64,000 nt of DNA from the NCBI GenBank assembly GCA_005773635.1, contig SXHN01000031.1:26463-90462 (forward strand), given 5' to 3'. A program made the position numbers and the translations under genes. Position 1 is the first letter of the stretch, and the number at the start of each line of letters is the position of its first letter. The DNA is from Actinomycetota bacterium. Its GTDB lineage: Bacteria > Actinomycetota > Acidimicrobiia > IMCC26256 > PALSA-610. The notes below the pieces were generated by a model. That model ran no database searches, had not been told where the DNA came from, and saw only the letters and a list, made by a program, of their open reading frames with translations. Positions 1 to 8,150 of this stretch are shown here, piece by piece.

Positions 1-5
1 ACCCG

Positions 6-896
6 ATGCGTCAACGCGCAATGCAAGACGAAGCACTTGGTGTCATCATTCGACTTCTCAATGGCGAGACCGTCACCCACGAATCGGATTGGTTCACACT
101 CGACGAAGCAGAACTTCAGATCATGCCGTTCCAAGAACGCATCCCCATGACGGTTGCTTCTTCGATATCGCCGAGTGGCATGAAACTCGCGGGAAAGTAC
201 GGCATCGGCGCACTTTCGATTGCGTCGAATTCATCGGAAGGTTTGCTCGCACTCCCAACCCAGTGGTCGTTCGCGGAAGCTGCGGCCGCCGAACATGGCC
301 AAACGGTTTCACGCGACGATTGGCGCGTGCTCATGGCCTTTCATCTTGCCGAGACCAAAGAACAGGCCCGCAACGAAGCTGTCGACGGCATGCAACGTTG
401 GAACAATGAATACAACTACAAGGTGCTCGGTCGTCCTGATGCAAAGTTCACCGAAGACAAGTGGGCATTGCTCGATCGAGCGTCTTCGAGCGGCACATCC
501 GGCGCCGGCTCAGCGATCGTTGGCACGCCCGACGAAATGATTGCGGCGATTGAATCATTGCAAGAACTGACGGGGGGGTTTGGCACCATGATCGGGTTCG
601 TGCACGACTGGGTGAACCCTGAAGCGAACCATCGCAGCTGGGAACTGTTCGCCCGCTACGTCATGCCGCATTTCCAAGGCCAACTGCGCACCTTGCACAA
701 ATCGGCGGAGCGAGTATCGGCCAACAAAGCCGAGCTCATGGCCGGTGCAGGCGCGGCGATCTTCGCACAAATCCAAGGCGACGAACGCGCAGCTGCTGCG
801 TTTGCTGTCACGATTGCTAACGCCTCGGCACAGGCCGGGCCCGGATCGTCGGCAGCAGCAGGAGCTGCGATGCAAGCCGCCGAATCCGACGAATAG
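6..896 (+). CDS. LLM-class flavin-dependent oxidoreductase (luciferase-like), 5' part probably outside window
   Basis: ORF at window edge; luciferase-like monooxygenase C-terminal character (IPMTVASSISPSGMKLAGKYGIGALSIAS, GTPDEMIAAIESLQELTG). Confidence 0.75.
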   Translation: MRQRAMQDEALGVIIRLLNGETVTHESDWFTLDEAELQIMPFQERIPMTVASSISPSGMKLAGKYGIGALSIASNSSEGLLALPTQWSFAEAAAAEHGQTVSRDDWRVLMAFHLAETKEQARNEAVDGMQRWNNEYNYKVLGRPDAKFTEDKWALLDRASSSGTSGAGSAIVGTPDEMIAAIESLQELTGGFGTMIGFVHDWVNPEANHRSWELFARYVMPHFQGQLRTLHKSAERVSANKAELMAGAGAAIFAQIQGDERAAAAFAVTIANASAQAGPGSSAAAGAAMQAAESDE

Positions 897-1607
897 TCAC
901 CCGTTCGCCAACGCGCATTCTTCAATACAAGAGATGGCATCGTCGAGCAACGCGGCGAAGCGTTGTGGCTGCTCAAGGCTTACGTAGTGGCCACAGTCGT
1001 CGACAACCTGCGCCCCACGATTCCGCAGAGATGTCCAGTCTGCGTTCGCCGCGGCGCTGGGCGTGTGATCCTGATCGCCGTTGATACTGATGATGGTGCC
1101 GCGCCAGGTTCGTGCGAAATCGGTGAAGTCGTCTCGGTTATGAAAGGCAAAGATACCGTCGACGAGATCGTCGGCACTCTGCGCAAGAGCAAGTTCGCGT
1201 GCCGCGTCGACCGCTGCATCGTCGGCGTTGCGCCCAAATATTGGTCGCCAATACTTGTCCCATGCCGCGGCAACCCCATGGGTACGTATATACCTCACTG
1301 CTTCGTCTCGAAAAGCCGGTTCGGGCCGCACGCCAGCTTTGGCGCCAATGAGGACCACACCCAGCACTTGAACGGGAGCGGCCCTTGCCACTTCGAGAGC
1401 GCATAATCCACCGACCGAACACCCAATGATGATCAATGACCCATCGTGAGCGGCGTCAAGCACACCGGATGACCAGTCGCGCAGGGAACTTCCGAATAGG
1501 TAGAGCGTCGGCGCAATTGCGCGGCCTTCGTAGCGTTCTATTTGGGCCGCCCACATTCGGCCGTCGAGCGGCAGCGCGTGAAGAAAAACGATCTGCGGCG
1601 AAGTCAT
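897..1607 (-). CDS. alpha/beta hydrolase
   Basis: ORF trimmed to MTSPQIVFLHALPLDGRMW; GCSVGG nucleophile elbow, C-terminal DCGHYVSLEQP. Confidence 0.75.
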   Translation of the reverse strand: MTSPQIVFLHALPLDGRMWAAQIERYEGRAIAPTLYLFGSSLRDWSSGVLDAAHDGSLIIIGCSVGGLCALEVARAAPVQVLGVVLIGAKAGVRPEPAFRDEAVRYIRTHGVAAAWDKYWRPIFGRNADDAAVDAARELALAQSADDLVDGIFAFHNRDDFTDFARTWRGTIISINGDQDHTPSAAANADWTSLRNRGAQVVDDCGHYVSLEQPQRFAALLDDAISCIEECALANG

Positions 1608-1752
1608 GGCCTCATTCTTGCGTCCATGCATATCGCAGAGGCGCATCCTTGGCACATGTTGCCTGCCGATGCGGTCCCGCGGGGCCGCGGAACCCGCCGG
1701 CGAGACCCGAAATCGAGCGCTTCCGCGGCGCAGCGTCGCGTACGCTCGCAAG

Positions 1753-2052
1753 ATGATTCGTGAGGTTGCCATACTGAACGTGCGTGCAGGCGATGAAACC
1801 GAATTCGAGGCGGCATTCGCGGGCGCCGTGTCCTTCATTCGGGCCACCGAAGGGTTCATTCAGTTGCATCTCGAACGCTGCATCGAAACGACCAGTCAAT
1901 ATCTGCTGACGGTCGAATGGGAGGCACTCGAAAATCACACCGTCGATTTTCGCCAGTCGGATCGGTACAACGGCTGGAAAGCGGCACTGCATCACTTCTA
2001 CGAACCCTTTCCAACCGTCGAACACTATGAGTCTGTGCTCAGGGTCGAGTGA
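1753..2052 (+). CDS. antibiotic biosynthesis monooxygenase (ABM) domain protein
   Basis: ATG at 1753, MIREVAILNVRAGDETEFEAAF...GFIQLHLERC, ABM fold pattern. Confidence 0.7.
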   Translation: MIREVAILNVRAGDETEFEAAFAGAVSFIRATEGFIQLHLERCIETTSQYLLTVEWEALENHTVDFRQSDRYNGWKAALHHFYEPFPTVEHYESVLRVE

Positions 2053-2627
2053 GCAAAGCCTCGGTAACCCCCGGTCCGTCGATTACCACCGGCCGACTGC
2101 AATTGCGGCGATGGGCGACTGCCGACCGCGCTCCGTTTGCAGCGCTGAATGCGGATCCGGAAGTGATGCGCCATTTCCCGGCACCGCTATCGCGTGCCGA
2201 AAGCGACGCGATGATCGACCGGATCGAGGCACACTTTGATGCGCACGGTTGGGGCCTGTGGGCTGTCGAGACAATCGGCAACGAAATATTCATTGGTTAC
2301 GTCGGCCTCTGGGCGCCTGCATTCACCGCCCACTTCACGCCAGCAGTCGAAATCGGGTGGCGGCTAGCACACCACGAGTGGGGAAAGGGATACGCGACTG
2401 AGGCTGCGATCGCCGCGTTGCGTTTCGGGTTCGAGACACTCGGGCTGAGCGAGATCGTGTCATTTACCTCTGTGGAAAACGTCGCATCTCAACGAGTCAT
2501 GCAACGCATAGGAATGCATCGCGATCCCGCCGACGATTTCGACCATCCGAACCTGCCGACCGGTCACCGGCTGGAACGCCACGTGCTGTACCGCATCACG
2601 CAGAAGCCCAAAGCACGGCGCACTTGA
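2049..2627 (+). CDS. GNAT family N-acetyltransferase (RimJ/RimL type)
   Basis: GTG start overlapping previous stop (GTGA); TGRLQLRRW...IGWRLAHHEWGKGYATEAA...ENVASQRVMQRIGM. Confidence 0.85.
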   Translation: MSKASVTPGPSITTGRLQLRRWATADRAPFAALNADPEVMRHFPAPLSRAESDAMIDRIEAHFDAHGWGLWAVETIGNEIFIGYVGLWAPAFTAHFTPAVEIGWRLAHHEWGKGYATEAAIAALRFGFETLGLSEIVSFTSVENVASQRVMQRIGMHRDPADDFDHPNLPTGHRLERHVLYRITQKPKARRT

Positions 2628-2633
2628 CAATCG

Positions 2634-2651
2634 CGTAACAATATGGTTACG
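2634..2651. promoter_or_regulatory. candidate ArsR operator, inverted repeat CGTAAC-N6-GTTACG
   Basis: Perfect 6-bp inverted repeat just downstream of a TTGACA (-35-like) at 2624-2629, upstream of the SRPBCC-ArsR pair. Confidence 0.5.
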
Positions 2652-2688
2652 TGTTGCTCGGGTCCAACCGCCGCAGAAGGGATTTCTT

Positions 2689-3141
2689 ATGGCCACACGC
2701 ATCAGCACCATGCACGTTCGCCGAAGCGCATTCATTCGTGCCACGCCGGAACGAATCTGGGAGGAATTCAATTCGTTCGAGCACTTTTCGGCCTGGTTCG
2801 GAATCGGCCATTTGCTACACGAATACGAATTGAAGTTGGGAGCCGCCGTGGAACTCAGCGTCGAACTCGACGGAACTCGCCAGCCATACGGTGGAGTCAT
2901 CACCGCGATTCGACCTGCGAGGGAAGTCTCGTTCGCGATCAATTGGCACGACCCGTCGATGGCTTGGCCCGTCCCGATGCTGTGGACAATTCTGCTCACG
3001 CCAACGTACGACGGCACGACTGTCGAGATCTTCCACCATGGTTTCGAACGACTCGGCGCCGATGGCGGTGCTCAGCTCGAAAGCTTCGAAGAAGGCTGGG
3101 ATAACAAACACCTCAAGGCGCTGCGAGCAATCATTGAGTAA
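2689..3141 (+). CDS. SRPBCC / AHSA1-like domain protein
   Basis: VRRSAFIRATPERIWEEFNSFEHFSAWFG...GWDNKHLKALRAIIE. Confidence 0.75.
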   Translation: MATRISTMHVRRSAFIRATPERIWEEFNSFEHFSAWFGIGHLLHEYELKLGAAVELSVELDGTRQPYGGVITAIRPAREVSFAINWHDPSMAWPVPMLWTILLTPTYDGTTVEIFHHGFERLGADGGAQLESFEEGWDNKHLKALRAIIE

Positions 3142-3454
3142 CCGCGACGCGTTTACCGCAATTGCCGACCCGACCCGGCGAGAAATTTTGCATCTCATTC
3201 ACACGCACCACAGCCTCGCGGCTGGCGAGATCGCCGAATATTTCGCCGCATCGTCTCGCCCGGGCATCTCGCGTCACCTACGAGTGCTGAAGGAGTGCGG
3301 CGTCGTACGCAGCTCGCGCCAAGGAAAGGAACAGATCTACTCTGTGAATACCGAGCCGCTCACAACGATCCGCGACGGCTATCTCGCTAGCTTCGCGACA
3401 ATGCAAACGCGAAGCCTGAATGCACTACGACGCAAAGTTGAAGGCCAGGGCTAA
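3134..3454 (+). CDS. ArsR family transcriptional regulator
   Basis: TTG start at 3134 overlapping SRPBCC stop; DAFTAIADPTRREILHLI...SRPGISRHLRVLKECGVV wHTH. Confidence 0.85.
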   Translation: MSNRDAFTAIADPTRREILHLIHTHHSLAAGEIAEYFAASSRPGISRHLRVLKECGVVRSSRQGKEQIYSVNTEPLTTIRDGYLASFATMQTRSLNALRRKVEGQG

Positions 3455-3846
3455 CACGGGTCAGTCACCGGCAATGGAGTGTGCTGGAGATCGTGTACGA
3501 AGCGTTGGAACAGTGCGCCGAACTGCTCACGCTCGATCGGATCCCAGGCTTCAAGCACATTCTGCAGATGCTGGCGACGCACAAAGTCGGCGCGGGCGGC
3601 AAGATCGCGTCCCTTCTTTGTGGGAGACACGAGCACCACCGACCCGTTTGTCGGGCTTGGCTTGCGGCGGATCAATTTGGCGTCGTCCAAAGCGTTGAGT
3701 TGCCGACTGACCGCTCCCACATCCATCTGCGCGATGCGAGCAAGCGAGGCGACCGAGACTTCATCAACGGTGCCGATCGCCCGGACCACCTGCACAGCCT
3801 GCTGCGAGAGCGCCAACCCGGCTGCATCAACCAACGCGTCCGCCAC
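3451..3846 (-). CDS. MarR family transcriptional regulator (N-terminus probably extends upstream)
   Basis: VSVASLARIAQMDVGAVSRQLNALDDAKLIRRKPSPTNGSVVLVSPTKKG; frame open up to 3951 without ATG/GTG/TTG beyond GTG 3846. Confidence 0.75.
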   Translation of the reverse strand: MADALVDAAGLALSQQAVQVVRAIGTVDEVSVASLARIAQMDVGAVSRQLNALDDAKLIRRKPSPTNGSVVLVSPTKKGRDLAARADFVRRQHLQNVLEAWDPIEREQFGALFQRFVHDLQHTPLPVTDPC

Positions 3847-3945
3847 CCGGCGGCTTGCAAGCAGGCGTTGGAGTTGGCCGAGGGCTTGAGATATTCGATC
3901 GTCGGATTCGCGGGGCTTGTCGATGCCGTGACGGTACTGTAGAGT

Positions 3946-3960
3946 CTTGACTCAGTCAAG
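3946..3960. promoter_or_regulatory. candidate MarR operator CTTGACT-C-AGTCAAG
   Basis: Perfect 7-1-7 palindrome in the divergent region between marR-like gene and amidohydrolase gene. Confidence 0.6.
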
Positions 3961-4066
3961 GCTTTGACGCAAATCCAGATGAACGACCGTGATTCACCAT
4001 CGAAACGAACAAACGGTCTGCAAGTACGCGCAGAGACCACACCAAGACCGACACGAAAGGTACAGC

Positions 4067-5284
4067 ATGTCGACTGCCACCGATCGCTACACGATCATCT
4101 CCTCGGACTGCCATGCAGGCGGATCGCACGAGCAATACCGCGAATATCTCGATAAGCAGTATCTCGATGATTTCGACGCATGGCGCAATAAGTACAAGAA
4201 CCCCTTTCGTGATCTCCAAGACGGCGGCCGGATTCGTAACTGGGATGACGTGCGTCGCATCGGCGATCAAGAAGAAGACGGCATCGTGGCTGAAGTCGTG
4301 TTCCCGAACACGATCCCACCGTTTTTTCCAAGCTTCGTGTTGTTCGCGCGTCCTCCACGCGAGGACCAGTACGAACTGCGGCTTGCGGGCATCCGCGCCC
4401 ACAATCGTTGGTTGGCCGACTTCTGTGCGCGTCACCCCGAACGCCGGGCTGGCATCGGGCAAATCTTTCTCAACAACGTCGAGGATGCGCTCGACGATCT
4501 GAAGTTCATTCGAGACAACGGTCTGCGCGGTGGGGTGCTCATTAGTGCGGTACCACCCGATGTCGATTACATCAAGCCACTCTACGATCCGTGCTACGAA
4601 CCAATCTGGCAGTTCTGCGAAGACAACAACATCATCGTCAACAGCCACGGTGGTACTGGTAACCCGAACTACGGCAAATACAGCGTCTCCGACTTGTTGT
4701 TCATCACCGAAGTGAGCTTCTATTCGCAACGGCCGTTTGTGCAGTTGTTGTTGTCGGGGGTATTCGAAAGGCACCCGAACCTGAAGTTCGTCATGACCGA
4801 GCAAGGCTGCGCATGGCTCGTACCGATGTTGAAGCATTTCGACAGCGTGATCGACAAGATCCGTCGCACGGGTCGCATGGGCGAAATGGTGTACTCCGAG
4901 GAGCACGCCTTGAAACAACTCGCAAGCGACTACTTCCGCCAGAACTGCTGGGTCGGCGTTTCGCAGCCCGGCCCCGACGACGCGAAAGCCCGTCACATTC
5001 TTGGTATCGACAAATTCATGTGGGGCAGTGACTACCCACACAACGAAGGAACCCATCCCTTCACCCGCGAACACTTACGGGCTTTGTTTAGCGACACGCC
5101 CGAAGCAGAAATGCGCCAGATCCTTGCGGGCAATACTGCCGCCCTCTACGGATTCGATCTCGAAGCGTTGAAGCCGTACGGCGACAAGGTGGGCCCGACG
5201 GTTGCGGATCTTGCCCAACCGATTACGGAACTGCCCGAAGGGGCCAACGAAGCGCTGATCAAATCGATGAAAGGCACGTACTAA
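4067..5284 (+). CDS. amidohydrolase family protein (PF04909-like)
   Basis: ATG 4067 with GAAAGG upstream; IISSDCHAGG...NSHGGTGNPNYG...MTEQGCAWLVPML...FMWGSDYPHNEGT. Confidence 0.85.
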   Translation: MSTATDRYTIISSDCHAGGSHEQYREYLDKQYLDDFDAWRNKYKNPFRDLQDGGRIRNWDDVRRIGDQEEDGIVAEVVFPNTIPPFFPSFVLFARPPREDQYELRLAGIRAHNRWLADFCARHPERRAGIGQIFLNNVEDALDDLKFIRDNGLRGGVLISAVPPDVDYIKPLYDPCYEPIWQFCEDNNIIVNSHGGTGNPNYGKYSVSDLLFITEVSFYSQRPFVQLLLSGVFERHPNLKFVMTEQGCAWLVPMLKHFDSVIDKIRRTGRMGEMVYSEEHALKQLASDYFRQNCWVGVSQPGPDDAKARHILGIDKFMWGSDYPHNEGTHPFTREHLRALFSDTPEAEMRQILAGNTAALYGFDLEALKPYGDKVGPTVADLAQPITELPEGANEALIKSMKGTY

Positions 5285-5286
5285 CG

Positions 5287-6408
5287 ATGCGGACGCCGAT
5301 CTGTGAACAGCTTGGCATCGACATTCCCCTATTTGCGTTCTCACACTGCCGTGACGTTGTCGCGGCCGTGACGCGTGCTGGTGGTTTCGGTGTGCTTGGC
5401 GCACTCGCCTTTTCGCCCGAACGGCTTGAAATCGAGCTCGATTGGATTGACGCACACTGCGACGGCAAACCGTACGGTGTCGACATCGTGATGCCCGCCA
5501 CCTATGTAGGTAAGGGCGAGGGCGACCTCGCCAGCTTCAGCAATCTGCACGACATGATCCCACAAAGCCACACAGACTTCGTGGAAGAACTCATGCGTAA
5601 ATACGATGTTCCGCCATTACCTACCGAACTTGAAGGTGAACAAGTTCCGGCCGCGGGGCTCAACGTCGATGCATTCGCGCCCGGCCACGTTGAACTTTCC
5701 ATAGCGCACCCCAACGTGAAGATGTTGGTCAATGCACTCGGGCCGCCGCCTCCAGACGTGATAGCCAAAGCTCACGAAGCAGGCTTACTCGTCGGAGCGC
5801 TCGTCGGCGCACGTCAACACGCTGAACGCCAAGTCGCGCTCGGTGTAGATGTGATCATCGCGCAGGGCACCGAAGCTGGCGTGCATTGCGGCGAGGTTTC
5901 GACCATGGTGCTCATTCCGGAGGTGGTCGATGCCGTCGGCCCCGATGTGTGCGTGCTCGCGGCGGGCGGCATCGCGACCGGAAGGCAGATGACAGCAGCG
6001 TTGGCGCTCGGAGCCCAAGGCGCATGGACGGGTTCCATGTGGCTTACCGTGGCAGAAGCCGACACCAATCCGGTGATCCTCGAAAACCTGTTGGCCGCGA
6101 ATTCACGCGACACAGTGCGGTCTCGCTCTTACACGGGCAAACCAGCGCGGCAACTTCGCAGCGCGTGGACTGAGGCATTCGACGACCCCAACGGCCCCGG
6201 CACATTGCCGATGCCGTTGCAAGGAATCTTGCACAACGAAGCATCCCGACGGTTCTCGCGCGTTGGAGCCAAACCGCTCATGGGCTTTCCAGTAGGCCAA
6301 ATCGTCGGACGCCTGAACGAAGTGCGTTCTACCAAGGACGTCATGTTTGAAATGGTCGAAGAATGGATCGCCACCACCGAACGACTCAACGGACTCATCA
6401 GCGAATAG
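5287..6408 (+). CDS. nitronate monooxygenase (2-nitropropane dioxygenase-like)
   Basis: TRAGGFGVLGALAFSPERLE...VDVIIAQGTEAGVHCGEVSTMVL...VLAAGGIATGRQMTAALALGAQGAWTGSMWL. Confidence 0.85.
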   Translation: MRTPICEQLGIDIPLFAFSHCRDVVAAVTRAGGFGVLGALAFSPERLEIELDWIDAHCDGKPYGVDIVMPATYVGKGEGDLASFSNLHDMIPQSHTDFVEELMRKYDVPPLPTELEGEQVPAAGLNVDAFAPGHVELSIAHPNVKMLVNALGPPPPDVIAKAHEAGLLVGALVGARQHAERQVALGVDVIIAQGTEAGVHCGEVSTMVLIPEVVDAVGPDVCVLAAGGIATGRQMTAALALGAQGAWTGSMWLTVAEADTNPVILENLLAANSRDTVRSRSYTGKPARQLRSAWTEAFDDPNGPGTLPMPLQGILHNEASRRFSRVGAKPLMGFPVGQIVGRLNEVRSTKDVMFEMVEEWIATTERLNGLISE

Positions 6409-6588
6409 CTCGCGACATTCGACGTCGGGGCTACGCGATGGCTGTGGTCACCGTCCATGAAGTACAGCACCAGATCGGCTTTGCGGGGTGAAGATCCATT
6501 TGTGCAGCTGTGCCCGAATGCCAACCGGCATAGGTATACGAATAACTTCCGAAACCAACGATCGTCGGCCCCGACATCACTGGCTTCA

Positions 6589-7092
6589 TTAGCCGAGGGT
6601 GCGGCCGTACATTTCGCCGAGGGCATCGCTAATGAGTTCGAGGCGCTCACCGTCGGGGCCGCGGAAGTAGAGCGACGAACCGTCGACGTGCGCGTACTCG
6701 ATCCCTTCGTGGTCGAGGCGAGCTTTCACAATTTCCCAGTTGTTACGAGCCATAGAGATTGCGAGGTGGTGATGCCCTCCCAACACCTCTTGATATTCAC
6801 CCAGCCCAAGGCCCGGAAAGTCGAAAAACGCGAGCGCGTTGCCGTTGCCAATATCGAAAAAGAAATGGGTAGAACCTTCGTAGTCGCGATTCTCGAACAG
6901 TTCGTAGAGCGGAAACCCCAATATTTCTTGATAGAACTTGATCGTCTGTTCGACGTTGCTCGACAACATCGCGGTGTGATGCACGCCGCGCGCCGTAGTG
7001 ACTGCACGCTGCGCGACAGGCTGAAGGTATCGATCTCGCAACGCTTGCCATTCCTCACGACGCGCCTTACCGTCAATGTTCTCGTAACTCAT
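6589..7092 (-). CDS. VOC / glyoxalase family protein
   Basis: Start MSYENIDG with GGAGG RBS; GVHHTAMLSSNVEQTIKFYQEILGFPLYE...FRGPDGERLELI. Confidence 0.85.
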   Translation of the reverse strand: MSYENIDGKARREEWQALRDRYLQPVAQRAVTTARGVHHTAMLSSNVEQTIKFYQEILGFPLYELFENRDYEGSTHFFFDIGNGNALAFFDFPGLGLGEYQEVLGGHHHLAISMARNNWEIVKARLDHEGIEYAHVDGSSLYFRGPDGERLELISDALGEMYGRTLG

Positions 7093-8105
7093 ATCGCCTC
7101 CTTTCTCGCCCGACTTGGCGCCACTCGGGGTGGCTCGTTCGGCATCTTCGGATATACCGGAGGCCACGGGGCGTCCATCAAGCCCGCCGCCTCGTCGATC
7201 GCAACCTGATCGAGCAACGACAACAGCGATTGCGGGGCAGCGTTGATATCGGCCCAGGCATCACCATATTCTGCGACGACGCCGGGCACGGTCGCGATGG
7301 TCAATTCCGCAGGATCGAGAGAATCAAGGTCGCTCCAGGCAAACGGGGCGGAAACCTGTCCCCCAACGCGAGCCCGAGCGCACCAGGCCGCGAATACCGT
7401 CTTGTGGGGTGCATTCTGGTTGTAGTCGATGAAGACGCGCGTGCCCCGTTCTTCTTTCCACCACGCGGCCGTCACAAGGTCGGGGCTACGCCGTTCAAGT
7501 TCGCGAGCAGTCGCGACGGCACATGCTCGCACCTGATACGAATCCCAACGTGGCTCAAGGCGGGCGTAAATGTGAAGACCCTTGCTGCCTGAAGTCTTGA
7601 TGTAGCAGGCAATGCCGTGCTCACCGAGGTATAGGCGAACGAGAGCCGCGACGTCGCGGACTTGATCGAACGTCACGCCTGGCATCGGATCCAAATCAAT
7701 GCGCAATTCGTCGGCGAAGTTCGGCTCCGCTGCCAGATACGGCCAGGTATGAAAACCGAGGCACCCCATGTTCACCGCCCACACCACGTGCGCCATGTTT
7801 GCAATCACCATCGCGTTGGAAGTTGTGCCATTCACGGTGGCGACAGTCGTTTGCTCCAGCCACTCCGGCGCACTCGCAGGGACGCGCTTTTGAAAGAAGC
7901 TCTTGCCCGAAGCACCGTCGGGATATCGCTCCAACATCGTGGGCCTTCCCTGTAAAGCATTCAGCAACGCCGGCTCAACCGACAAGTAGTACTCGATGAG
8001 ATCCATCTTGGTTTCGCCACGCTGAGGGAAAAACACCTTGCTTGGATTGGAAACCCTTATCTCGTGGCCATCAACGTTGATCGAAGTGACGTCGGAGGTA
8101 CCCAT
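7089..8105 (-). CDS. LigD polymerase/primase (PolDom)-like protein, stand-alone
   Basis: VSNPSKVFFP...YYLSVEPALLNALQGRPTMLERYPDG...FHTWP...LRIDLDPMPGVTFDQVRDVA...KTSGSKGLHIYARLEP...RVFIDYNQNAPHKT. Confidence 0.9.
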   Translation of the reverse strand: MGTSDVTSINVDGHEIRVSNPSKVFFPQRGETKMDLIEYYLSVEPALLNALQGRPTMLERYPDGASGKSFFQKRVPASAPEWLEQTTVATVNGTTSNAMVIANMAHVVWAVNMGCLGFHTWPYLAAEPNFADELRIDLDPMPGVTFDQVRDVAALVRLYLGEHGIACYIKTSGSKGLHIYARLEPRWDSYQVRACAVATARELERRSPDLVTAAWWKEERGTRVFIDYNQNAPHKTVFAAWCARARVGGQVSAPFAWSDLDSLDPAELTIATVPGVVAEYGDAWADINAAPQSLLSLLDQVAIDEAAGLMDAPWPPVYPKMPNEPPRVAPSRARKEAI

Positions 8106-8150
8106 AGCGAAAACCTAATCCGTTTGCAACCGCCGCACACCGCATCGCAT

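Noticed and set aside
3956-5074. 372-aa minus-strand ORF
   Set aside because: Antisense to the well-supported amidohydrolase gene; shadow ORF.
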